Positions 51,708-58,912 of a stretch of 64,000 nt of DNA are shown here, piece after piece; positions within the stretch are counted from its first letter, which is position 1, and each line of letters begins with the position of its first letter. The notes under the pieces are model-generated. The model had not been told where the DNA came from and did no database searches. It saw only the letters and a program-made list of their open reading frames with translations. The translations under genes were made by a program, and so were the position numbers. Source of the DNA: Rhizobium ecuadorense. GTDB lineage: Bacteria > Pseudomonadota > Alphaproteobacteria > Rhizobiales > Rhizobiaceae. The stretch spans positions 62,001 through 126,000 of the forward strand of contig NZ_LFIO01000386.1 in assembly GCF_001187535.1 (NCBI RefSeq). The letters run 5' to 3'.

Positions 51708-53125
51708 ACGACATGAGCGAGATGAGCGGCAGCATGAGGAAACGACGGAGCCTCGCCCCGGAGGATCTTGCCAGTCCTCAGCTTCTCAGGCTGCTGCTGC
51801 GGCTTGGACTGCCGGCCATGTTCGGCCTATCGATCAATGCCGCGCATCACACCATCAACATGGTCTTCGTCGGCATGATCGGCGAAGACCAGATCGCGGC
51901 GATCATGATCGTCCTGCCGATCCTGATGCTGATCGCCGCCTTCGGCGAAGGCATCGGCGTCGGCGTCGCAACCGAGGTCGGGCGGCTACTCGGCGCCGGC
52001 AACCGCTCGCGGGCCGGCGCCATTGCGTCGATCAGCCTTGCTGCCGGCGTCGCCTTCGGCGCGGCAAGTGCGCTCGCACTCATCTTGTTTCCCGATCTGC
52101 TGCTGTTCGGCGCCACATCAGCAATCGAGCCGCTTGCGCAGCATTACCTCCTCATCATCGCGATCTCGATCCCGCTGACGATGGCGCAGATTATTCTCGA
52201 TTTCCTGGCGATCGCCGAGGGTAACGCCCGCTTCAGCATGTGGACGCTGGTCGCCTGCTTTGCCTTGAACATGATCCTCGACCCGATCATGATCTTCGGC
52301 TTCGGCCTCGGCCTGCAGGGCGTGGCCATCGCCACCATCCTGTCCCAACTCGTCGCGCTTTCCATCTATGGCGCTTACCACTTCAGGCGGCTTGGGACGG
52401 TCCAGTTGAGCCTTGACTGGCGGCTGGCAGATATCCGCAATCTCAGGCCCGTCCTTGCCGTCGGGGCGCCGACGACACTGACCAGCCTGACGACGGCAGG
52501 CGCGATTGCGATCATGGTGTCGCTCGCCGCCACCTATCACGGAGAAGCCGGCATTGCCGGCTTCGGGATTGCCTTGCGGCTGCTTGCTGTCGGAACACTT
52601 CCCGTTATCGGTATCTCGCTTGGGGCCCAGTCCATTCTAAGCTTTGCCTGGGGTCGAGGCGATATGGCCAGGGTGCTGTCGGCGACCCGCATCCTGACAG
52701 CGGTCACGAGTGCGGTGAGCGGCGCCTATGGTCTGATGGCGCTTGCCTTCTCCGAACATCTCGCCTCGTTCTTCACCGACGATGAGGCGGTGATTGGGAT
52801 CGCCGGGCAGGCGATCATCGCAACCCATCTTCCTCTTCTGCTGTTCGGCCTGCGGCAAACGGTGCTGATCCTCTTCCAGGCGCAGGGCCGGCCGAAAGCC
52901 GCGATTGCCGTCGGCCTGGCGCAAAACGGCTATCTGCTGTTTCCGCTGCTTGCGCTGCTGCCGCCCTTCTTCGGCTTTTCAGGCCTGCTGGCCGCCATGT
53001 TCCTGGCCTCCGCCCTGACCGGCCTGCTGTCGGCCGTCTGCCTGGCGAGGTCGCTCAGCGCGCTCCGGCAACGCTCCACCGGCCATCTGACCTCCATCCG
53101 TCCCACTCCCAGCTTTTGTCCATGA
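51704..53125 (+). CDS. vbsD: MATE family exporter in the vbsD position
   Basis: A 473-residue membrane protein with about twelve helices in two halves, matching MATE exporters (for example GLPAMFGLSINAAHHTINMVFVG at the first helix and IGVGVATEVGRLLGAGNR after it). Coupled to vbsA by an ATGA overlap and five bases from vbsL. By position it is vbsD; it probably exports vicibactin. The symbol rests on gene order rather than on a remembered VbsD sequence. Confidence 0.85.
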   Translation: MNDMSEMSGSMRKRRSLAPEDLASPQLLRLLLRLGLPAMFGLSINAAHHTINMVFVGMIGEDQIAAIMIVLPILMLIAAFGEGIGVGVATEVGRLLGAGNRSRAGAIASISLAAGVAFGAASALALILFPDLLLFGATSAIEPLAQHYLLIIAISIPLTMAQIILDFLAIAEGNARFSMWTLVACFALNMILDPIMIFGFGLGLQGVAIATILSQLVALSIYGAYHFRRLGTVQLSLDWRLADIRNLRPVLAVGAPTTLTSLTTAGAIAIMVSLAATYHGEAGIAGFGIALRLLAVGTLPVIGISLGAQSILSFAWGRGDMARVLSATRILTAVTSAVSGAYGLMALAFSEHLASFFTDDEAVIGIAGQAIIATHLPLLLFGLRQTVLILFQAQGRPKAAIAVGLAQNGYLLFPLLALLPPFFGFSGLLAAMFLASALTGLLSAVCLARSLSALRQRSTGHLTSIRPTPSFCP

Positions 53126-53135
53126 GAGGATGACC

Positions 53136-54323
53136 ATGAACCAGTCGATCAACCCGCACGACCTCGGCGCCCATGCGATCGCCGACGATCTCTTCACCCC
53201 TGTCGATCCGGCGGCATTCAACGCCGTGTCGCCGCCGATCTTCCAGACCTCGCTCTTCACCTATGACAGCTACGAGGCGATGGAGGATGTTTTTGCAGGC
53301 CGCACGCGCAACTACATCTATTCGCGCGGCGACAATCCGACCGTCCGCGAATTCGAGCTCCTGGTCGCCCGCCTCGAGGGCGCAGAGGATGGACGCGCCT
53401 TCTCGAGCGGAACGGCCGCCATTACCTCGACAATTCTGAGCCTCGTAGAGGCTGGTGACCGGGTCGTTGCCGTCCGCCATCTCTATAATGATGTCTACCG
53501 TCTTCTGGTCAAACTGCTCGGCAGGCTCGGCGTCGGGGTGGATTTCGTCGACCCGGCGGACCACGACGAGGTCCGCAAGGCGCTCTCGGGCGCCAAGCTG
53601 CTCTACCTTGAAAACCCGACATCTTTCGTCTTCGAGCTGCAGGACATCGCGGCCCTGTCGGCCATGGCGAAAGAGGCGGGCGTTACCACCATCATCGACA
53701 ATTCCTGGGCAACGCCGCTGTTTCAGAAGCCGATCCAGCACGGCGTCGATATCGTCATTCACGCCGCCTCGAAATATCTCGGCGGCCACAGCGATACGGT
53801 CGCCGGCGTCGTCGTCGGTTCGAAGGAGGCGATCGCCAGGATCAACGCGACCTCCTATCCCTATGTCGGCGCCAAGCTTTCGCCGTTCGAGGCCTGGCTC
53901 TTGTTGCGCGGCATGCGCACCCTGCGTGTGCGGCTGAAGGAGCATGAGCGCAGCGGGCTTCTGCTGGCGGATCGGCTGAAGCAGCATGCGGCAATCGCCC
54001 GCGTTCGTCACCCGGTCTTTCAGGATCATCCCGGTCGGGCGACGCTCACGGGTTATGCCGGGCTGTTCGCCTTCGACCTCAATCCCGATATCGACGTCGC
54101 CCGTTTTGTGAATAGTCTCCGCGACATCCGCCTCGGCGTCAGCTGGGGGGGACCCGAAACGCTGGTGGTCCCCGCCAAGGTGGCGCTGCAGATCCCCGAC
54201 CGGATGACCTCCTTCATCCGGTTCGGCGTGAGCGAGCAGACGGTTCGTTTCGCCGTTGGGCTGGAAGAGCCGGAACTGTTGTGGAACGATTTGCAGCAGG
54301 CGCTGCACGCCGCGAAGCGGTAA
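53136..54323 (+). CDS. vbsL: PLP-dependent Cys/Met-metabolism-family enzyme, proposed vicibactin epimerase
   Basis: A 395-residue fold-type I PLP enzyme of the cystathionine lyase/synthase family. PLP-lysine in IHAASKYLGGHSD; phosphate-binding SSGTAAITSTIL; TIIDNSWATPLFQKP holds the PLP aspartate. The start at 53136 (MNQSINP) has GAGAGG at the right distance, unlike the ATG two codons earlier. In the vicibactin model VbsL epimerises the ornithine unit. Its last 110 bases overlap the end of rpoI on the other strand. Confidence 0.88.
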   Translation: MNQSINPHDLGAHAIADDLFTPVDPAAFNAVSPPIFQTSLFTYDSYEAMEDVFAGRTRNYIYSRGDNPTVREFELLVARLEGAEDGRAFSSGTAAITSTILSLVEAGDRVVAVRHLYNDVYRLLVKLLGRLGVGVDFVDPADHDEVRKALSGAKLLYLENPTSFVFELQDIAALSAMAKEAGVTTIIDNSWATPLFQKPIQHGVDIVIHAASKYLGGHSDTVAGVVVGSKEAIARINATSYPYVGAKLSPFEAWLLLRGMRTLRVRLKEHERSGLLLADRLKQHAAIARVRHPVFQDHPGRATLTGYAGLFAFDLNPDIDVARFVNSLRDIRLGVSWGGPETLVVPAKVALQIPDRMTSFIRFGVSEQTVRFAVGLEEPELLWNDLQQALHAAKR

Positions 54324-54870
54324 TATCCCGCGCGCGTTCGTGATCGGGGCGGGCGGGCTCGTTCATTGCCAGATGGCAATGCTCCTCCGCCGCCTTGATC
54401 ATGAAGTTGACGAGGGTCCGTGAGACGCCGAGTTCGGCGGCAATATCCTTCTGCGGCACGCCGTTGAGGCGGTGCCGTATGAAGGCATCGTTGGTGCGCT
54501 TCGGCAGGGCCTCGAGCGAGGCAAGCACATCGCGCAGCGTCTCGGCAGCGACAAGCTGGTCGAGTACGGTGGGGATGGGAGCCGTGATCTCCTGAACCTG
54601 GTCGATCGACCTATAGTTGTTCATCTGCTGACGGCGGCGGCGGCTTTCGTCGAGTGCGAGATTATAGACCATCCGGAAGGCGTAGCCGATCGGGCAACGA
54701 ATACCATCGGTTTTGACCCCGTAAGCTTTAATCACGCCATCCTGAAAGATATCCTCGGAATATGACCTTGATTTGACAACGCTTTCAATCGTTTTCAGGA
54801 GCTTATCCTTGTTTTCGATCATGGCGTTGACAACGGCATTTCCATTCACATCGCGAAGCAATGCTTGCAT
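54214..54870 (-). CDS. rpoI: ECF sigma factor controlling vicibactin synthesis
   Basis: A 218-residue iron-starvation ECF sigma factor (PvdS/FpvI group). Region 2 spans about 20-85 (SYSEDIFQDGVIKAYG, GYAFRMVYNLALDESR) and region 4 about 115-165 (LEALPKRTNDAFIRHRL, AAELGVSRTLVNFMI). The last 50 residues form a Pro/Arg-rich tail coded antisense to the end of vbsL. Start at 54870 with AGGA. RpoI is reported to be needed for vbsGSO and vbsADL transcription, which fits the promoter pair at 50557 and 50619. The iron-responsive site at 54988 could control it. Confidence 0.93.
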   Translation of the reverse strand: MQALLRDVNGNAVVNAMIENKDKLLKTIESVVKSRSYSEDIFQDGVIKAYGVKTDGIRCPIGYAFRMVYNLALDESRRRRQQMNNYRSIDQVQEITAPIPTVLDQLVAAETLRDVLASLEALPKRTNDAFIRHRLNGVPQKDIAAELGVSRTLVNFMIKAAEEHCHLAMNEPARPDHERARDITASRRAAPAANRSTTVPALPAQRRNEPSARSRRTG

Positions 54871-54987
54871 TGTCCTGTACCCTTTTTACAAATGGAAAAT
54901 CAGGCTCTGTCGTTACTGGTCGACGCGGTCGTGGCGCTCCTTTTTGGAGGGAAAGTACACGATTTGATTGCAGTGTCTATTTTAAGG

Positions 54988-55002
54988 TGATAACAGGAGT
55001 CA
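54988..55002. promoter_or_regulatory. Iron-responsive operator (IRO, RirA-type) between rpoI and vbsC
   Basis: TGA-N9-TCA (TGATAACAGGAGTCA), the motif described for RirA-controlled genes in Rhizobium. It lies 33 bases before vbsC and 118 bases before rpoI, so it can serve either or both. Confidence 0.65.
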
Positions 55003-55034
55003 AGTTTAAATCGACGGAGTGAAAGCGAGAAAAA

Positions 55035-55523
55035 GTGGGAAGGACAGTTGAGATCCTGACAGGCAAGGCGGAGCTCTGCCGATCGATCATGGGGGCTTTG
55101 CCCGACTGGTTTTCCGAACCGGAGGTCATCGAGGCGAGTGTCCAGGTGATCGAAGAGCTGCCGGTGTTCGGCTATATCGAAGCCGATGTCGTCACCGCGC
55201 TGATGGCTTTGAAGCCGCACTTGCCCGGCGCCGTCGAAATCGCGCTGATCGCGACCCGACCCGAACATCACGGCCGCGGCGCCGGACGTCAGCTCATCGA
55301 AGAAGCCGAACGCTTCAGCCATGACGCAGGTGCCCGGTTGCTGACGGTCAAGACGCTCGCCCCGCGCGACCGCGAGGAACCGCAATTCGAGGCTACGCGG
55401 CGCTTCTACGACCAGAACGGCTTCGTCAGGGCGGAGGTCTTTGCAAAACTATGGGACGAGGACCACCCGTGCCTGTTCATGGTCAAGCCGCTCGCCGGCG
55501 TCCAGGCCGAGACGACGCTTTGA
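55035..55523 (+). CDS. vbsC: GNAT N-acetyltransferase in the vbsC position
   Basis: A 162-residue GNAT with the acetyl-CoA motif IATRPEHHGRGAGRQLIEEAE and a later ATRRFYDQNGFV. The GTG start at 55035 has only a distant GGAG. Proposed role: acetylation of the N2 amino group of the vicibactin monomers or ring. It lies across from rpoI behind an iron-responsive site, as expected from the report that vbsC is iron-regulated without RpoI. Its stop overlaps the TTG start of fhuD. The symbol is from order and function, not a remembered sequence. Confidence 0.8.
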   Translation: MGRTVEILTGKAELCRSIMGALPDWFSEPEVIEASVQVIEELPVFGYIEADVVTALMALKPHLPGAVEIALIATRPEHHGRGAGRQLIEEAERFSHDAGARLLTVKTLAPRDREEPQFEATRRFYDQNGFVRAEVFAKLWDEDHPCLFMVKPLAGVQAETTL

Positions 55524-56389
55524 GACGACGAGACTTTCTGCTTGGCGCGCTGGTAATGACCGGCGCACCCGCAACCGTGCGCGCCGGCGACGGCGGGGTG
55601 GTTTCGCTTGACTATGGACTGGCCTCGACGATGCTGGCGCTGGGCCAGACGCCGCGCGCCGTCGTTTCCCTGAGAAACTGGGGAGAATGGGTGGTCGAAC
55701 CGACGATGCCGGCCGGCGTCGTCGATCTCGGCACCACATCGGAGATCAATCTCGAAGTCCTCACCAGCATTGGGCCGTCGCTCATTCTGAGCACCCCTTT
55801 CCTTGCGGCACTGGACGATAAACTGTCACGGATCGCGCCGGTGGAGCGGTTCACCATTTACGCCGAGCACAGCGAGGCGCTGACCTGTTCCTACGCCGAA
55901 ACGCTGCGGCTCGGCACGATGATCGGACGGGCAGAGCAGGCAAAGGCTTTTCTGTCCCATGCCAATGCCACGTTCGATCGATTGCGCGAGCGGACAAAAA
56001 ACCTGTCTGCGCCTCCGGTTGCCGTCATCAACTTTATCGACAACAGACATGCCCGCATCTACGGCGGCCCCGGGCTTTTCGGCGGCGCCATGAAGCGCAT
56101 CGGCCTCGAGAATGCCTGGAAGGGCGAGACCAGCTACTGGGGATTTCAAACGATCGGCCTGGAACAGCTCGCCGAACTCGACGAAGAAGCGCATCTGATT
56201 GTCGTTTCGCCGCTGCTTCCACCCGACGTCCTGACGCAGCTTTCCGACAGCCCGCTCTGGACCAGCCTTCCCTTTGTCAGACAGCGGCGAATCTCGGTCA
56301 TTCCGGGCGTTCTGATGTTCGGAATGGTGCAGGAGGCGCTGCGGTTTTCGACCCTGGTCGTCGATACGCTGGAGACTTCAGCCCGATGA
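55520..56389 (+). CDS. fhuD: Iron-hydroxamate periplasmic binding protein
   Basis: A 289-residue cluster-A binding protein of the FhuD type. The start is placed at a TTG (55520) that overlaps the vbsC stop and opens a twin-arginine-like signal RRRDFLLGALVMTGA, cut after VRA. The mature part has the family features AVVSLRNWGEW, LGTTSEINLEVL, SLILSTPF and GGAMKRIGLENAW. It would bind ferric vicibactin or other trihydroxamates and deliver them to FhuB. It is coupled to fhuB by an ATGA overlap. Confidence 0.88.
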   Translation: MRRRDFLLGALVMTGAPATVRAGDGGVVSLDYGLASTMLALGQTPRAVVSLRNWGEWVVEPTMPAGVVDLGTTSEINLEVLTSIGPSLILSTPFLAALDDKLSRIAPVERFTIYAEHSEALTCSYAETLRLGTMIGRAEQAKAFLSHANATFDRLRERTKNLSAPPVAVINFIDNRHARIYGGPGLFGGAMKRIGLENAWKGETSYWGFQTIGLEQLAELDEEAHLIVVSPLLPPDVLTQLSDSPLWTSLPFVRQRRISVIPGVLMFGMVQEALRFSTLVVDTLETSAR

Positions 56390-58353
56390 AGGCCAGATTT
56401 TCGCACTTCGGGGCGCCCGCACTTGCGGGCCTCCTGCTCTTTTCCGGATTGGCCCTTGCCGTAAGGGAGGTTTGGGCGGCACTGCCCCATCTCGAGGCGG
56501 CCTCCGGCGGTTATGATGCCGAGCGCCTTCTCTTCCTCTATTCGACGCTGCCGCGCATGGCGACAGCGCTGATTGCCGGCGCAGCACTCGCACTCTCCGG
56601 CACGATCCTGCAACAGGTGCTGCGCAATCCGCTGGCCTCGCCGACGACGCTCGGCATTTCCACCGGTGCCAATCTGGCGCTGGTGTCCGTCATGCTCGCT
56701 GTTCCCTCACTCACGGGATGGGGCAGGGACGCGGTCGCGCTTGCCGGCAGTGCCGGTGCCGCCTTCGCCATCTTTTGGATCAGCGCCCGCCACGGTTTTT
56801 CGCCCTTTTCGCTTATCTTGTCAGGCATGATCGTCGGTCTCTGGTGCGGGGCGGCGGCGGCCATCCTGGTGCTGATGAACGATCAATATCTCTCGGGGAT
56901 TTTCATCTGGGGCGCCGGGTCGCTGTCGCAGCAGAGCTGGGCGATCCCGGCGTCGCTGCTGCCGAAGGTGGCGCTGCTGGCGGCGCTTGCCCTTCTGGCC
57001 ACAAGACCGCTGACGCTGAGCCAGATCGGTGATGCCGGCGCAACGAGCCTCGGCCTGCCGATCAAATGGGCCCGCGGTTTCATGCTGGCGATTGCCATCG
57101 CGCTCAGCGCCTTCGTCACCAGCGCCGTCGGCGTCATCGGCTTCATCGGGCTGGTCGCCCCGCAGATCGTGCGGCTCGCGGGCGCCAGGCGGATTCTCAG
57201 CCAGTTGATCTGGTCACCTATTGCAGGCGCCGGACTTCTGCTGCTGACGGATCAGGCGATCAAGCTTGTTGCTCCAGGCGATTTCGTCCCGACGGGAGCG
57301 GTGACGGCACTGCTCGGCGGCCCGATCCTGATCGCTCTTCTCCCACGTCTCGCCACCGCCTCGCGCGCGCTGCCCGGCGTGGCCTCACCCCAACATCTAA
57401 TGAACAACAGAACGGCATCCTTCGCTGCGCTGCTCGTCCTGGTCATCGCATTGGCGACTGCCGCGATCTTCTTCGGCCGCGCACCCGACGGCGCCTGGGC
57501 CTGGCTGCCGGCCGCCTCATGGGACGAAATCCTTCCCCTCCGGCTGCCGCGGGTCGCCGCCGCATTCGGTGCCGGAACCGTGCTCGGCGTGACCGGGCTG
57601 ATCCTGCAGCGGCTGACCGGAAACGAAATGGCTAGCCCCGAGGTGCTTGGAGTATCGGCAGGAGCAACGCTTGGCGTTGCGGCCGCCATGTTTGTCTTTG
57701 CGGCGCCCGGCCTGGCCGTCCAGCTTGGCTTTGCCGGCGGCGGCGCCCTTGCCGTGCTGACCCTGATCTTCCTCTTGAGCGCGCGTTCCGGCTTCGGCCC
57801 GAACCGTGTGCTGCTCGCCGGCATCGCCTTCGGTGCGATCCTCGACGCCGGGATCGGCGTCCTTGCCGCGAGCGGCGATCCGCGCGGCCTGGCGCTCATC
57901 CGCTGGATGGCGGGCTCTACCTATTTCGTCGACAATGCGGTGGCGGCAAGCGCCCTTCTGATTGCGCTCGGTTGCCTGGCCGCCGCCTTTCTCGCCAGCC
58001 GCTGGCTTGCCCTGCTGCAACTTGGACCCGAGACGGCAAGCGAACTCGGCCTCAGGATCGTTCCCGCACGCGTGGTGCTGTTCGGTCTCTCGGCGATCAT
58101 GACGGCGGCGGCGACACTCGTCGTCGGCCCCTTGAGCTTCGTCGGCTTGATGGCGCCGCATCTTGCCCACGGGCTCGGTCTTCGCCGGCCCGCCGCCCAG
58201 CTCCTCGCTGCCGCCCTCATCGGGGCGGCTCTTCTCGTCATCGCCGACTGGACGGGGCGCATGATCGCTTTCCCCTACCAGATCCCCGCCGGATTGATCT
58301 CGGCTCTTGTGGGCGCCCCGATGCTGCTGATCGTTCTGCGCCGGCGGGCATGA
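56386..58353 (+). CDS. fhuB: Iron-hydroxamate ABC permease, double-length
   Basis: A 655-residue FhuB made of two fused BtuC/FecD-like halves (about 1-325 and 330-655), each with about ten helices; LRNPLASPTTLGISTGANLA and its second-half counterpart TGNEMASPEVLGVSAGATLG mark the duplication, and each half has a FIGLVAPQIVR or FVGLMAPHLAH contact for the ATPase. The ATPase gene fhuC is not next to it or anywhere in the window, so an ATPase from elsewhere must serve. Confidence 0.93.
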   Translation: MKARFSHFGAPALAGLLLFSGLALAVREVWAALPHLEAASGGYDAERLLFLYSTLPRMATALIAGAALALSGTILQQVLRNPLASPTTLGISTGANLALVSVMLAVPSLTGWGRDAVALAGSAGAAFAIFWISARHGFSPFSLILSGMIVGLWCGAAAAILVLMNDQYLSGIFIWGAGSLSQQSWAIPASLLPKVALLAALALLATRPLTLSQIGDAGATSLGLPIKWARGFMLAIAIALSAFVTSAVGVIGFIGLVAPQIVRLAGARRILSQLIWSPIAGAGLLLLTDQAIKLVAPGDFVPTGAVTALLGGPILIALLPRLATASRALPGVASPQHLMNNRTASFAALLVLVIALATAAIFFGRAPDGAWAWLPAASWDEILPLRLPRVAAAFGAGTVLGVTGLILQRLTGNEMASPEVLGVSAGATLGVAAAMFVFAAPGLAVQLGFAGGGALAVLTLIFLLSARSGFGPNRVLLAGIAFGAILDAGIGVLAASGDPRGLALIRWMAGSTYFVDNAVAASALLIALGCLAAAFLASRWLALLQLGPETASELGLRIVPARVVLFGLSAIMTAAATLVVGPLSFVGLMAPHLAHGLGLRRPAAQLLAAALIGAALLVIADWTGRMIAFPYQIPAGLISALVGAPMLLIVLRRRA

Positions 58354-58418
58354 AAGGTGATCGGTAATCGGCGTCTCAAGCGGGCTTATGTTCGGCCGCC
58401 TGACTCATGCCGATGACA

Positions 58419-58493
58419 GCCCCTCACCCCAACCCGACCGAGGTCGAGACCGGTGGCTCAACCCCGGTCGGTGGCGGCAGCCAAATGAGGGGC
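58419..58493. repeat. Short RIME-like palindromic element in the fhuF remnant
   Basis: Outer arms GCCCCTCACC (58419) and TGAGGGGC (to 58493) enclose CCGACCG / CGGTCGG. It shares the outer arms with the element at 36449-36594. It sits exactly where the fhuF reading frame loses family likeness. Confidence 0.6.
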
Positions 58494-58866
58494 AGACCGA
58501 GGTCGGGAAGATCAATGGCGCCGTCCTTCAGCGGGCAGGCTTCGCCGCGGCCGCCGACGCCCGGCCTATCGATCTCCAACGGCAGCCCGATCCGGTGCAT
58601 GAATATCTGCGGGCTGGGGCAATCGACAGGATGCTGAAATAATAGAGGGTCCACATCGAGACGACCGCACGGCGGTCGCTGCCTGGAAATTTTTGCGCAT
58701 ACCGGGCGATGAGCCCGTCAAAGAGTGCGGCGCCGCTGAGATCCCTGCAAGCAAGGACGATGCCCGTCTGCGGTGGGGCACCGAGCAGCTTGCCGCGGCC
58801 AATAGGAGAACGCGCCATCGCCCACCACGCCGTCAACGGCCTGGTGGGCGACAGGATGATTGGCAA
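58424..58866 (-). pseudogene. fhuF: Broken ferric-siderophore reductase gene (FhuF-like)
   Basis: Starting near 58866 the minus strand codes for a stretch typical of the FhuF family: ALFDGLIARYAQKF and RRAVVSMWTLYYFSILSIAPA. After about 58605 the likeness continues in another frame (IFMHRIGLPLEIDR and onward to KDGAIDLPD), so one base has been gained or lost there. The frame then enters a RIME-like element and the C-terminal cysteines that bind the 2Fe-2S cluster in FhuF are gone. It lies 47 bases downstream of fhuA on the same strand. FhuF normally reduces iron from hydroxamates in the cytoplasm. The family call is from recall. Confidence 0.65.
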
Positions 58867-58912
58867 TCGAAGTCGGACGCTGAGACACCCTATTCGTCTT
58901 TGCCGCCATGCC

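Noticed and set aside
55035..55523. Considered whether this gene could be the missing fhuC
   Set aside because: It has a GNAT acetyl-CoA motif and no Walker A or B motif; at 162 residues it is too short for an ATPase.
58388..58642. Two short plus-strand frames after fhuB
   Set aside because: They run through the palindromic element and the complement of the fhuF remnant, and have no likely ribosome-binding site.
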